Numbered from the stretch's first letter, positions 1 to 9,600 are shown. The stretch is 64,000 nt of DNA from Aradus depressus (GCA_963662175.1 OY759217.1:10170562-10234561); one strand, 5' to 3'. Notes: generated by a model not told the origin, from the sequence alone. Program-made: numbers and translations.

Positions 1-519
1 TTCGTCATTGCCTGTCGGTTTGTCTGTGATTTCGTCCTCTTTTATACTTGATGAATTTACGTGATCTGGGGCAGTCATAGTATTGTCGGGGTATGTTTGT
101 TTGTCGATGGTCTCTTCCTCCTTAGCAGTGATTGGTAAGGATGTCTTTGCTATTGATTCTACGTTAACTGGTGATCTGATATCAAAAAATTTGTACTCGT
201 AACCTAATCCTTGAAGTGGTCTTCTCGTGCTGATAAAAACTGGTTCTAAGCGTCCATCGCCGTGTCTTCCTAAACCGCTACCTTCTTGGTACCCCTGTAG
301 CTTCATCAATGTCAGTCCGTTGTTACTGTCTGTCTTTAACTTTACAGGAGTGGGACATCTATTGTCAACGTTAGTATGTAGGTCAATGTCCCCTGTCAAT
401 CTCGTCATCATCTCTGTACCAAGCAAACTGCGTATGTCCCCCTTGAATTTAAATTTACCTCCCCCCATAGTTTTAAGTTTGTTCATCCCACTCCTGCTAC
501 TTAGTTTTTTATCAAGTGG
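1..519 (-). CDS. Start of pro/pol reading frame of LTR retrotransposon, with G-patch (cut by window edge)
   Basis: On the minus strand the frame is open from 519 to the window edge and lies in the -1 frame relative to gag, which ends at 501. The first in-frame ATG is at 486-484, but the frame is probably entered by ribosomal frameshifting at 504-510. About 60 codons in (plus coordinates 199-309) is a G-patch-like stretch: LMKLQGY, then EGSGLG, then a Gly and EP, ending in GLGY. G-patch domains bind RNA or helicases and are known at the protease C-terminus of some retroviruses, so the flanking frame is read as protease/pol leader. No DTG/DSG aspartic protease motif and no RT is reached before base 1. 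The frame assignment is seen directly; the protease role is inferred from position. Confidence 0.7.
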
Positions 520-2099
520 TCAACAATTGGTTTCAGGTTGTTAGCCAACTCTCCAAGGGATTGCTTTATTTCTTTCATGTCTGTATTGACATTGTTGTCG
601 GTCACTACCTCCATGTTTCTTACGTTAGGTTTCGACTGGTTATCCCTATAATTAGGTGGTCGATTATAATTCTGATTTGAGTCATAGTAATTACGTGGGC
701 GATCGTAATTTGGATTTGACTCGCGGGAAGGGCCTCGGCTAAATTGATTCCCTCTCTCTTGATTGTAGTGAGAGGTTCCCCGTGCATTCCCAGAATTGTA
801 ACGAGGTAGGTCTTGTTTGGGAAAGTTATTGTTTTTCGGAAGACTATCTGGTCGGTACTGTCTTTCCCCGCCTTTCCAAGAACTATCCTTTAATTTACAA
901 TCACGTCTAATTATGTTAGTACCTATCCTAATTATTTGCTCATGTAGTCTCTCAATAGAGATTATTCCCTGGATCCTAACTGAATTTTCGACCGTCTCTC
1001 CATAATGTTTGCTTAATAGTTCACATACGTAGCCTTCCGGAATTTTATATGTACTATCCTGGAGTCGTGACACTAATTTTGAAAAATGTTCGCTGGGTGT
1101 TTTATCCATATGATCGGCATAGCCTTGGGTATCAAGTTCCCTACGGACTATAACGTCATATTTCTCCCCGCAGAACCTATCTTTGAACGCATTGACGAAT
1201 TCATCAAAAGAGCGGATACTTCCTGACTTTACAAGGAACCAATCCAGACCCTCGCCCTTTAAATGTGACTTTATAAATTCGTTCAGATTATAAAATTCTC
1301 CAATGTGACTATATGCAATTTCTAAATTTGATATGAAATGGTTGGGTAAATCCAACACATTGTTACGGAACGTTACCTTGTTACGTTCGTAATTTTTTAT
1401 ATACGTATTTTGGAAAGTGACGTTACTAGGTTGTTCGCGAGCAAAGGTCTGACCTGTATACCAATCCTTATGTTCTTCAGGGATGGGGAACGTCACTTGG
1501 TCATTATGTTTTGGGGTTGAGACCTGATTTTGACCCGAAACAGTATCTATTCTCTTCGAGATATTGGCGAATCTCTTCTCACAATCGGTACGAAAAAGAT
1601 TTTGGTTCGAATTTATTTCCTCGACCTCCTTATCTAAACGTTGTGTTTCTGACATGATCCTACCTGTCATTTCATGATGACAGACATCTACCATGTCCCT
1701 AACTTCAGAAGTAGGCTTATCATATCTCTCTTCTGAATTGTCCTGCCTAGATTCAGATTGTACGGTACCCATATTACGTTTAATGGATTCGATATTATTT
1801 GCCATTGCCGAAATTTGTTCCTTTATCTCCGAAGTCTGCTGTCCTATCTGTTCCTGCATGGCCTTTCCCTGTTGTCCTAGTCCCGAAATCTGTTCCTGCA
1901 TGGCCTTTCCCTGTTGTCCTAGTCCCGAAATCTGTTCCTGCATGGCCTTTCCCTGCTGTCCTATCTGTTCCTGCATGGCCTTAAACATCGCCTCTAGGTC
2001 AAATTTAGGATTTTCTACCGGGGACTCCGGGGGAGTGCGAATGGTTTTCCTAGACCGTGTCTGTATCGGCTCTAAGTCCGACTTCTCTTTCCCTTCCAT
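501..2099 (-). CDS. gag: Gag polyprotein of an LTR retrotransposon
   Basis: A 532-aa protein, Met codon at 2099-2097, TAA at 503-501. Residues 38-95 hold tandem copies of a KAMQEQIS-GLGQQG unit, a likely coiled coil. The middle region (about 255-415) reads like a Ty3/Gypsy retrotransposon Gag core, with DWFLVKSGSI, FVNAFKDRF and FSKLVSRLQ segments. The C-terminal 110 residues are rich in Arg, Asn, Tyr, Gly and Pro with no CCHC knuckle, so nucleic-acid binding is probably through the basic RG/NY-rich tail. It sits between the primer binding site (426 bp upstream) and the -1 frame pro/pol start. The ORF is intact. Assignment to a Ty3/Gypsy lineage with tRNA-Lys priming (Osvaldo/Woot-like) is inference. 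Confidence 0.8.
   Translation of the reverse strand: MEGKEKSDLEPIQTRSRKTIRTPPESPVENPKFDLEAMFKAMQEQIGQQGKAMQEQISGLGQQGKAMQEQISGLGQQGKAMQEQIGQQTSEIKEQISAMANNIESIKRNMGTVQSESRQDNSEERYDKPTSEVRDMVDVCHHEMTGRIMSETQRLDKEVEEINSNQNLFRTDCEKRFANISKRIDTVSGQNQVSTPKHNDQVTFPIPEEHKDWYTGQTFAREQPSNVTFQNTYIKNYERNKVTFRNNVLDLPNHFISNLEIAYSHIGEFYNLNEFIKSHLKGEGLDWFLVKSGSIRSFDEFVNAFKDRFCGEKYDVIVRRELDTQGYADHMDKTPSEHFSKLVSRLQDSTYKIPEGYVCELLSKHYGETVENSVRIQGIISIERLHEQIIRIGTNIIRRDCKLKDSSWKGGERQYRPDSLPKNNNFPKQDLPRYNSGNARGTSHYNQERGNQFSRGPSRESNPNYDRPRNYYDSNQNYNRPPNYRDNQSKPNVRNMEVVTDNNVNTDMKEIKQSLGELANNLKPIVDHLIKN
504..510 (-). promoter_or_regulatory. -1 ribosomal frameshift slippery site A AAA AAC
   Basis: On the minus strand the last gag codons are ATA AAA AAC followed directly by TAA. 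A AAA AAC is a classical X XXY YYZ heptamer in the correct gag phase, and a one-base backward slip enters the open frame of the next feature. No clear downstream stem or pseudoknot was found by eye, so efficiency is unknown. Confidence 0.7.
1838..1983 (-). repeat. 42-bp tandem repeat inside gag
   Basis: The TTCCTGCATGGCC block recurs at 1851, 1893, 1935 and 1968 (spacing 42, 42, 33). It encodes the repeated KAMQEQIS/GLGQQG units and keeps the reading frame. Confidence 0.9.
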
Positions 2100-2421
2100 T
2101 CTGATAAGAAATATATATCAAAATAATTAAATGAATTATACGGGAGGTCTGGTGCTAACCTAATTTCTATGGTGACCTGTCAGATGGCATCACAATACAA
2201 CAATAGTTATAATATGTAAAATAAATGCCTACTAAATCTACATAAGAAAAAAAAAATCAAAAACAAAAAAAAATAAAATTATTTCAATAAATGATGTCAT
2301 TCATTGTCCCTACCCTCACCCATCCTTCTTCAGTTTTGATTCTAAATACCGACTTTAAGTGAAAATATAACATTGTGGCCTAATAGGCTGGAATCTACGT
2401 TAAAAAGCAAAAAAAAAAAAA

Positions 2422-2454
<33 letters not shown>

Positions 2455-2524
2455 TTAATTAATAAGGGACCGATTAGTGGGGTTCATTAATTATACTAAT
2501 TGGCATAATTAATAAACAAATCAA
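2100..2524 (-). other. Leader between primer binding site and gag
   Basis: No ORF. It contains a junction of a poly-A and a poly-T run at about 2409-2447 and (TTAA)n sequence. It is the expected 5' untranslated leader of the LTR element; a packaging signal cannot be recognised. Confidence 0.55.
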
Positions 2525-2542
2525 GTCCCTGTTCGGGCGCCA
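2525..2542 (-). promoter_or_regulatory. Primer binding site, tRNA-Lys type
   Basis: The minus strand reads TGGCGCCCGAACAGGGAC, an 18-nt match to the 3' end of tRNA-Lys as used for minus-strand priming by lentiviruses and several insect Ty3/Gypsy elements. It lies just 3' of the LTR and upstream of gag, which fixes the element's orientation and the LTR edge near 2543. Confidence 0.9.
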
Positions 2543-3084
2543 ATTATAACCAATCTCTCCCTCTCGTGTGAGTGCAAATCACGTAATTAATAAAATTAAT
2601 AAAATTGAGATCGAAAAATTATTAAATTTGAAAATTATTTAAATCGCGACTTTAATTAAACAATGCCTGAATAGCTGAAAGCACTCCCACGGGAAGAACG
2701 GTTACAAGATCCTAACGGTTAGTTGACATCAGTAATTAACAATAATTAATTACTGTTGTCAACCAGAAGAAACATGAGTGGGGGGGGAATGAAATGAATC
2801 AAACCTATAACTTTAACATATTTATTTTAATGAGAACATATTTACAAAACAACAATTGAATATATATAATTTGGCCGTGTGTCTGAAGGACTGAATTATA
2901 ACTTAATTACGAGGTACCTCGATACGATATCCATGGCGAATGACGGCGTGATCACCCTTTCTGGACTTCTCGTAGAAATCGTCTATTCACATAGTCCCTG
3001 AAGATCTGCGTAGTTTCGAGGGCACACCAGAAGTTACACCCCCACTGACTTTGCACCGTCCAAAATCAAAGTGTGTCTCTACGA

Positions 3085-3381
3085 CTAATTCACATATTCA
3101 AACTGATATTACTTATAGAAAAGATACGTGGTGATCACCCAAGACATGAACGAAGAAAACTCAATTCACATATTTAAACTCAACTGTACAATATAAAAAG
3201 AACGTGGTGACCAGCCAAGACATGAGCGAAGAAAGTACTTTCACATACTGAAACTAGGCTTTACAAAGAGAGGAACGTGGTGATCCACCAAGATATGAAC
3301 GAAGAAACTTAATTTACATATTTAAACTCAACTGTACAATATAAAAAGAACGTGGTGACCAGCCAAGACATGAGCGACGAA
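3085..3381 (-). repeat. Imperfect ~75-bp tandem repeats in the LTR
   Basis: Four units share ACGTGGTGA, then CCAAGA(C/T)ATGA(A/G)CGA(A/C)GAA, then CACATAT and an AAACT block, beginning near 3085, 3170, 3245 and 3305. Units 2 and 4 are nearly identical. The position upstream of the presumed R region fits U3 enhancer repeats. Confidence 0.75.
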
Positions 3382-3628
3382 TGAATAAAACGGGGAGTGG
3401 CTTCCGATATCCGACCGTGGTAGGGGACAGTTCTCGAGACTTGATTCGTCGTCGGACTCCGCCCATTTTATTTCCAGCCAATCGCATATTACCAATTAAC
3501 ATCTGCCTCTAGTTGTGTGAAAACCTGGAGTAAGAAAAAAAACCTTTACTGCTTATTCCTTATACACCGGATGTAGACAATTATCTTGGCTTCCTTTCCA
3601 TTGTGTCTCTATTATTCTTTATTTTCGC

Positions 3629-3779
3629 TCCCAGCGATCGCGATTCTCTCGCAGGCATCATTGGTTCCGAGCATTCTCTTCCAAATGCAATTCTCGTTTA
3701 TTCAAGACCACACAACCCATACTTTGCTCCTAGCGATCGCGATCCTCTCGTAGACATCGCCAGTTCTGAGCATTATCTA
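3629..3779. repeat. Two 53-bp direct repeats with GCGATCGC cores
   Basis: 3629-3681 and 3727-3779 share GCTCC(C/T)AGCGATCGCGAT, TCTCG(C/T)AG and a TTC(C/T)GAGCATT end. They may belong to the distal U3 or to flanking DNA. Confidence 0.7.
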
Positions 3780-3819
3780 TAGGGTAGACATGCTACAATA
3801 TATTTTTTTTTACATTATT

Positions 3820-3985
3820 TTCCTTTACTTTTATCAACTCTCTTACCCATCCATCAAAATTGTCTTTCAATTCCTTTTTATTTATTTATTTTATTTTATT
3901 TATTTTTTATATAATTTTTTTTCTGTTCTTGTCCTAATAATTAAAATAAATTTTCGTCGCAAGGACCTACCACAGGGTGGCCTTC
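3820..3985. repeat. Dispersed repeat, partner at 43262-43416
   Basis: Shares TTTCCTTTACTTT, CTCTCTTAC, CATCCATCAA and, after an AT-rich spacer, AAATTTTCGTC and AAGGACCTACCAC with 43262-43416 in the same orientation. Element type unknown. Confidence 0.7.
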
Positions 3986-4104
3986 CTCTCACATGCCACT
4001 CACGCCAACATATCAATACGTACCATCTACAGATGCTGGTTGTTGCACCCTAGCAACAGTTGTATCTTTATAAATAAAAGACAAAAAAAAATAATAATAA
4101 TTGT

Positions 4105-4345
4105 ATATTCTTAGGAGTGATATATATTTGTTCATATTAGTCTCTAGTATCTCAAATCTGAAGGCATTTTGGTAGTTGGAAATTTAATAAGGGACATTTT
4201 TAGTAAGAAACAATAGTTTGATAGGACTAGCCGTTTCCTCGATAATGAAACAAACGTCTAAAAAAAAGTGGGTTTTAAGACGTCATTTTAGGACGGTTTT
4301 CGGCATGTATTTCGCAAATCGAGCGATTCAAATGTTAATAATTGC
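4105..4345 (+). repeat. Dispersed repeat family B, partial copy
   Basis: Contains the family core GACGGTTTTCGGCATGTAT plus TTCGCAAA, also found near 12410 (reverse), 28030, 45000, 54470 and 57800 (reverse). No coding capacity. Origin unknown. Confidence 0.65.
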
Positions 4346-4905
4346 CCTTATTTTTTTAATCAAAGAATTAAGAATAACTAATATAAGAAATCACTAAAAA
4401 TTATTTGAATTAACTGGGTAATTATTTCGACATTGTCACAAACTTGTGATCTTTTATTTTGACGCCACTCAGAGCCTTGCTGTATATCTGTTTCCAGCTC
4501 AGTAACTTCACAATTTGTAGATAGTAGGTATACATGTAAATTTCTGTTTGTACTTGTATTTTTATTTTTTAAAAAGCCCAAAAAAAAAGCTGGTAATTTT
4601 TTTACTTTTTCTTTGATTTTGTTTTGTTTTTCCTCTTTGTACCGTTAAATTTGCAATGTAAATTCACATTGTTTAAAAGATGATGGAAAGGGATTCAAAT
4701 GAAAATAAATGTAAACAAAGGCTCATGTGAGGATAAATTTATTCCAGCACACCAGAGATTTTTTACGAATTATAACAATTTTAAAGTTAATTATTCTGAA
4801 ATTTATACTGTACCTACCTGAGATTTATAAATTATATTTATCGGCTTTCGGAGCCTTCGGCTCTTCAGACCAGCTTTGAGGCTTTTTAAGACAATTTAAT
4901 AATAA
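4346..4905. other. Unassigned AT-rich stretch
   Basis: No ORF or recognised repeat beyond poly-A/T runs and a small GGAGCC/GGCTC inverted motif near 4850. Confidence 0.5.
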
Positions 4906-4907
4906 TA

Positions 4908-5595
4908 CAGTGGAGCGTCGTTGATCCGGATCGATCGGGACCGGGACCCATCCGGATTACTGAATTGTCCGGATTTTCAAATGTGCTGTCAATAACTGTA
5001 TACGTACTAGAGTCTAGTCGATACATATACGTACGTATACAGTCCTCTAGTCACTAGAGGATACATGACGCTCGGGAGTCTACTCTATTGCAAAATAGAG
5101 GCTGAAGGGTTCGAAAAATACAGTACACATTTTAATAAAGTACATTGAATAAGAACGTGTACTTTATGTAATTTAGATTAGTAACTCTACAATACTTTTT
5201 AGAAAAAAAACAAGAATCTACAGTAATTAATGGAAACTTACTGGGTAAAAAGTCCTTAATTGTTTTTTTGAGTTGACTTACGTTTCTTTGCGGCCATGTC
5301 TCTCAGTCTCAGACTTACGAGTTGTGTCGCCGTCCCCTCAGGTTGCCTCTCTAACCAGTTCATAGCTGTCTGGAATGCTTCATAGGCGTCTGTGTGTGAA
5401 GGACCGGCAGCTTCTTCTGCATCCATTTCTTCATCGTCGTCACTCTCTCTTACATTGCTTCAATCATCATTGTCTTCAATTACCTGATGACAATATCTCC
5501 CACTCCCTCCCACATCCCACCTGCTCTCACCGCCGAGCTGATCCGGATTTGCGACGCTCCGGATTTTCGACGTCGGGATTTCCAACGCTCTACTG
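4908..5595 (-). mobile_element. Non-autonomous pogo/Tigger-type DNA transposon, TA target duplication
   Basis: Begins CAGTGGAGCGTCG and ends CGCTCTACTG, with further GATCCGGA blocks inside both ends, and is flanked by TA (4906-4907 and 5596-5597). TIRs starting CAGT and TA duplication are typical of the pogo/Tigger branch of Tc1/mariner. At 688 bp it is an internally deleted copy that keeps the last codons of a transposase. Confidence 0.85.
5256..5483 (-). pseudogene. C-terminus of Tigger/jerky-type transposase
   Basis: Minus-strand codons end at TAA (5258-5256). The reading is acidic (SDDDEEMDAEEAAGPS), then AYEAFQTAMNWLERQPE and a basic LRDMAAKKRK end, matching the usual C-terminus of Tigger/jerky DDE proteins. 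An in-frame stop interrupts it upstream of SNVRESDDD. No DDE catalytic core remains, so it is a relic. Confidence 0.75.
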
Positions 5596-5867
5596 TATTG
5601 ATTCTGAAATTCAATTGCATTTAGTCGACATTAAATGTCCGCTAACTGAATCTTATAAATATATAGTTTTCCAAACACCCTTGAGTCCAAAATTTTCCAA
5701 GATTGAAAAATAGAATGTCTCCCGATAGAAAGAAATTCGTGGACATGAAATTTCATAAAGGCATTCACATATAGACCAGACTGTGGCTGTGTGAATTACC
5801 AACTGACCGTCTTAAGATGGCCTGAAGACACTTTTATTTTAACGATCTGTCTTATGGTCTTCTCAAA

Positions 5868-6040
5868 TTTTTTTTTTTTTTTTTTTAATTTACAAATAGC
5901 TATTTACAACTATAAACACATAAATACAACAAGCAAATGTCCTAATAAAGAGGTAATGGCAATGTCAAAATGTCATGAGGGGAGAAATCACCCAGTAGTG
6001 ACACTCCCTAGTCACTGTTTTTCTCTCGTTTTTAGCTAAT
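5868..6040 (-). mobile_element. 5'-truncated Jockey-type LINE, 3' UTR only
   Basis: A poly(T) at 5868-5886 (the poly(A) tail on the minus strand) is followed by about 155 bp shared with 7799-8600 and 36961-37100, including GAGAAATCACCCAGT and GACACTC. The other two copies carry RT C-terminal coding just beyond. Confidence 0.75.
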
Positions 6041-6056
6041 TTTCTCAAATTAGTTT

Positions 6057-7272
6057 TTGTTTTTATTACTTCCCCAACTTACGAAGTATGTAAAAAAAAG
6101 TCTGCGTGTACGTATTTGTGTATACGATAACTCCCGAAATAATGTATCCAGCGACACGAAATTTTATATGTGTTTCCAGAATCCTATAGGGACGACGCCT
6201 ATTGTTATTCAGTCAAATCGGCCTAAGGGAAGGGGGGGGGGGGATGCGGGGTGAATCTTACCACAAAAACTCTAATTACTGCCGTTGTAATGAATTTATC
6301 GACACAAAATTTCAAGTGTAAATTCAAATTCCCTAAGGACGACACCTAATTATATAACCAACTTTAATTTTCCGTGGAATCAGCTGAAGGGAATGTTGCG
6401 ATCAGAGGGGGTGCTCAACACAAAAACTCCAAGAACTGGCTATGTAATGAATGTGTCAACATGAAATTTTATATTTAAATTCAAAACCCCATAACGAAGA
6501 CTCCTATCGGCGGTTTTCAGACAAATCAGCCGGAAAGGGGGGGGGGGGGGGGGGGTTCAAATCAAAGATCCTAATAATATCGTTAAAATGGGGGTGGTGA
6601 CGTTTCAAAATAACGTTCCACCCCCTACATAATACAAAAAAACATCAATGAAAACTGACATTATTGCAGAGATATTAAGCAATAATTCAAATGAACTTGA
6701 AAGAAATAAAACTTGTTTATTTATGATATTGTCTAATTTCACCAACTATATTTACATGGGAGTACTTTCGGTATTTCTACCATCCTCAGCCAAAAGCATA
6801 AGTGATGAGACTTATCTCTTATGCTTTTGGCTGAGGATGGTAGAAATACCGAAAGTACTCCCATGTAAATATAGTTGGTGAAATTAGTTAATATCATAAA
6901 TAAACAAGTTTTATTTCTTTCAAGTTCAAAAAAACATCAATTAAAAGTGTCACAAAAATAGAATCTATTGCCGGTCGACTCTTGGATGAGACAACGTGTT
7001 GATAACAGCTGTGAAGGTAATACATATGTTCAGTGTTACCAACGGCGGCTCATTATTTCCCGCTAAATTGGCCGAAGGGAAAGAGAGAATCAGAGTAGAG
7101 GCGCGCCTCAAAAACTCTACGTAATCGAACGTATCGACTCAAAATTTAATATGAACCTCTATGTAAATCAACTATTGATTGGTGAACTGTCGATTGGTTT
7201 TAGAGGGAGAGCGAACACTTAATTAATTAATTCGTGCTGGGGAAGTACATTGTCAGTGATTTAGAGACGACT
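6057..7272 (+). repeat. Family A modular repeat, long copy
   Basis: Runs from ACTTCCCCAAC near 6068 to GCTGGGGAAGTAC near 7240 followed by TTGTCAGTGATTTAG. Internal modules start with ATAACT.CCG and an AATGAATGTATCGAC-like block (6141, 6290, 6447), about 150 bp apart. Two poly-G tracts (6229-6242 and about 6538-6556) follow the GGAA/GGGAA part of modules. A palindromic element splits the copy at 6652-6926. Confidence 0.7.
6692..6928. repeat. Near-perfect inverted repeat, ~110-bp arms
   Basis: Arms 6692-6801 and about 6818-6928 are reverse complements with few mismatches around a loop of about 16 nt. Flanks carry a direct repeat AAAAAACATCAAT(G/T)AAAA (about 6634 and 6927), consistent with an insertion duplication. 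The inner arms hold GGCTGAGGATGGTAG, related to 12713-12730. Confidence 0.85.
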
Positions 7273-7639
7273 TTTATATTTTCTCTTCTTGTTTATTCTA
7301 AAAGAAAATTTTTTTTTATAAGAGAAACCTGATTGAGAATACTTTAAACAAATATTGTTAAAATCTAAGTAAATGTTAACTCTCTTCTTTTGTAAAAATA
7401 TAGGAAGTGTTTTCCCAAGACAATATATATATATTTGGTAGGTTTACAAGTAGAAAGTGTTATGTATATGGGGAGAGAGCGTTGGTGAAGACAATGATAA
7501 TTTCTGTGAAACAAAGACAACTAAGTGAGGAAGACATAGAGGTTTTAGAAATAACCCAAGTTGCGTAGGTGCATGAGATGGTCTGGGGGTGGCTGGCTTA
7601 CCGCCTCCAGAGAGCCAATTGTTTCCATGGCTTCCAAGT

Positions 7640-7790
7640 ACATTGTCGATGGAAAGTTATGTAATCGATAAGAATATTCGATGTTGAATTTCATGTTTTC
7701 CGACCCCCTGATACGCTGCATAATGGGAAAGAGAGGGTGGAGGGCTCATCGCAAAAACCCAAATAACTGTCGATGTATCGACATAAAATT
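7640..7790 (+). repeat. Family A fragment
   Basis: GGAAAGTTATGTAATCG, TTCATGTTTTCCGACC and an AACTGTCGATGT block in family A order, internally deleted. Confidence 0.6.
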
Positions 7791-7830
7791 ATATATTTTC
7801 TTTTTTACAAATAGATATTAAAAATATAAA

Positions 7831-8483
7831 CAGTAGAGTCCCGCTAATCCGGACTAGATGGGACCGGACCCCGTCCGGATAACCGAAAGTCCGCATTAAA
7901 CGTAATATGCTGTATAGTGCACATAATAAATATTTTAGCAATTTTTTTTTTCCTCATAAATACACCTTTTCCTTCACCTTAATTTTATTTTCAATACTAC
8001 GTAACGTAATGTATACGTAGATCTAAGTATTCGAACTACGAACTGAGATAGGGTTAACAAAATAAAACATCTTTGTGATTAAAACTCAAAATTTATTTAT
8101 TGTACAGTACTACTTTACAAAACAAACCACGGTACATTAATGTTATAATGTAAAAATTAAAAATTTTAAAAACGAAGTATGTAAACGTTAAATTCTGAAT
8201 AGGACTATAATATAAAACAATGTACAGAACTTAATGAAAACAAGGATAATATTTTTACTCACCGAAAAAAGTCATTTCGTGGAAAATAGGATGTGCGGGC
8301 GTCTTTGTTTTCATCGTAGCTAATTGAGTAAGTCAAGTCAAACCCTCTCTTTGAATTATTTTCGTACTTACAGCTCGCTAAATTAAATTTTTAGTTTACT
8401 AAATTTTAATTAGTTTTTCAAAATCCCGTTCGCATTAACCGGATGTCCGGATAATCGGTGTCCGGATTAGCGGGACTTTACTG
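7831..8483. mobile_element. pogo/Tigger-type MITE nested in the Jockey 3' UTR
   Basis: Starts CAGTAGAGTCCCGCTAATCC and its other end is the reverse complement of CAGTAAAGTCCCGCTAATCC, with GTCCGGATAA blocks inside both ends. 653 bp, no coding sequence seen. A clean TA duplication is not preserved (flanks AA and TC). Confidence 0.85.
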
Positions 8484-8651
8484 TCCAACAAACAAATGTG
8501 CTGAGAGGGAGATAATGACATTATCAAAATGTCAAGAGTGGAGAAATCACCCAGTGGTGACACTCTTTAGTCACAGAATTACTCTCATTTGTAACTAATC
8601 ACTGTCACTGCTGCTGCTAAGGTCTCTAGGCCATTGACGATTAAGCTGTCG

Positions 8652-8945
8652 TTAGGGGAGTGTGGCAGAATGGAGGGCACGGACTAGAGGATTATTGGGT
8701 GAACTAAGGGAAAAAATTAATTTTTTATATTTCGTTTTAGCAACTTCGGTGACAAAAGGTACGTTAAGGTCAGTGTGAATTGTTTTGTTGGTGACGTAAT
8801 GAGGAGCATTGGCTATTATAAGAAGGATTTTAGATGCGCTTGAGATTGGAAGACTTGGCAGAACCTCAGAGTTCAAGTCCGTAAGTCCAACATAGGTTTG
8901 AGTACTGCTTTGTATATAAGTCGTTTTGTTTTCAAAGTTAATTTA
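8652..8945 (-). pseudogene. C-terminal RT remnant of Jockey-type LINE
   Basis: The reading contains SKILLIIANAPHYVTNK, HTDLNVPFVTEVAK and SPNNPLVRALHSA, which match the C-terminal region of Jockey-clade ORF2. Upstream codons (to about 8945) continue in another frame. 5'-truncated and frameshifted. Confidence 0.75.
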
Positions 8946-9043
8946 GATATTTTGTCTGGCAGTAGTAGTAACAGTTTATAATATATAAATAAATATTATT
9001 TATATATTCATTTTCAAATGCTCAAATATATAATTTAATTTTA

Positions 9044-9330
9044 GGGCGCCGGTATCTCAGCGGATTAGCACGCTACCGCGCGATATTGGGTTCGATACCC
9101 GGCCGAGGCTCTTGGGTTTTTCTTATCTGAATCTGTGAAAAAATCATGAGCACGCGGTCCTTCGGATGGGACGTTAATAGATATTCCTACCCTTGGTAAA
9201 TAAACCAGGGTAGGCAACATTTAGGACTCCCATATTAGAGTCGGGCTCATGTTCACCATAGCGACGAAAAAGCGCTCTGATAATAGGCGATAAGTCCTCG
9301 TTGTTAAAGCCCGGGCATGAGTCACAATAA
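9044..9330 (+). mobile_element. SINE (tRNA-derived), divergent copy
   Basis: Pol III A-box-like TATCTCAGCGG and B-box GGTTCGATACC in the head. The body has GTCCTTCGGATGGGACGTTAA, TAGGACTCCCA, GTCGGGCTCATG and ends GCCCGGGCATGAGTCA. More divergent than the 10.7, 22.1 and 29.8 kb copies. Confidence 0.8.
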
Positions 9331-9334
9331 CTAT

Positions 9335-9600
9335 CTATACAAATTGAAAACCCTAATGGACGGCACATATTAATTGTACACAAAATCCATCGCAGTCCGG
9401 TCTGTCTTGTGAGGAACTCGCACCGCCTAGTAAGTACGATGCATATTAGCCATGTCACTGTGTTATCTAGTTATTTACAACATCCATGGCCCCAGGAGGG
9501 AGTTCTATATATGAAATAAAACTCACTCCCGGACAGGATTCAAACCCGCAAACCATGGTGAGACCATGATATCAATCCCTACGCTCTAGCCCGCACGGCC
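9335..9600 (-). mobile_element. Second tRNA-derived SINE family
   Basis: On the minus strand from about 9600 it reads GGCTAGAGCGTAGGG (A-box-like), then GCGGGTTTGAATCCTGTCC (B box), then an unrelated body ending near GTCCATTAGGGTTTTC. Only one copy is seen here. The B box and position argue for a SINE. Confidence 0.55.

Larger units (their letters stand above)
2543..3785 (-). mobile_element. 5' LTR of the retrotransposon (outer border approximate)
   Basis: The inner border is set by the primer binding site. The outer border is not determinable because the 3' LTR lies outside the window. An AATAAA on the minus strand near 2820 could be the R/U5 polyadenylation signal. Upstream parts contain two sets of internal repeats, listed separately. 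LTRs over 1 kb are known in the Osvaldo/Ulysses group, which also uses tRNA-Lys; that link is inference. Confidence 0.5.
7799..8965 (-). mobile_element. 5'-truncated Jockey-type LINE interrupted by a DNA element
   Basis: The 3' UTR (7799-7830 and 8484-8640) matches 5887-6040 and 36961-37100. It is split by the element at 7831-8483. The coding remnant begins near 8650. Confidence 0.75.

Noticed and set aside
227..2130. Plus-strand ORFs at 227-544, 817-1005, 1693-2130 and 1799-1984
   Set aside because: Antisense shadows of the gag and pro/pol frames on the minus strand.
4908..5595. Host gene encoding the acidic/basic peptide at 5256-5483
   Set aside because: In-frame stop and position inside a TIR element with TA duplication show it is a transposase relic.
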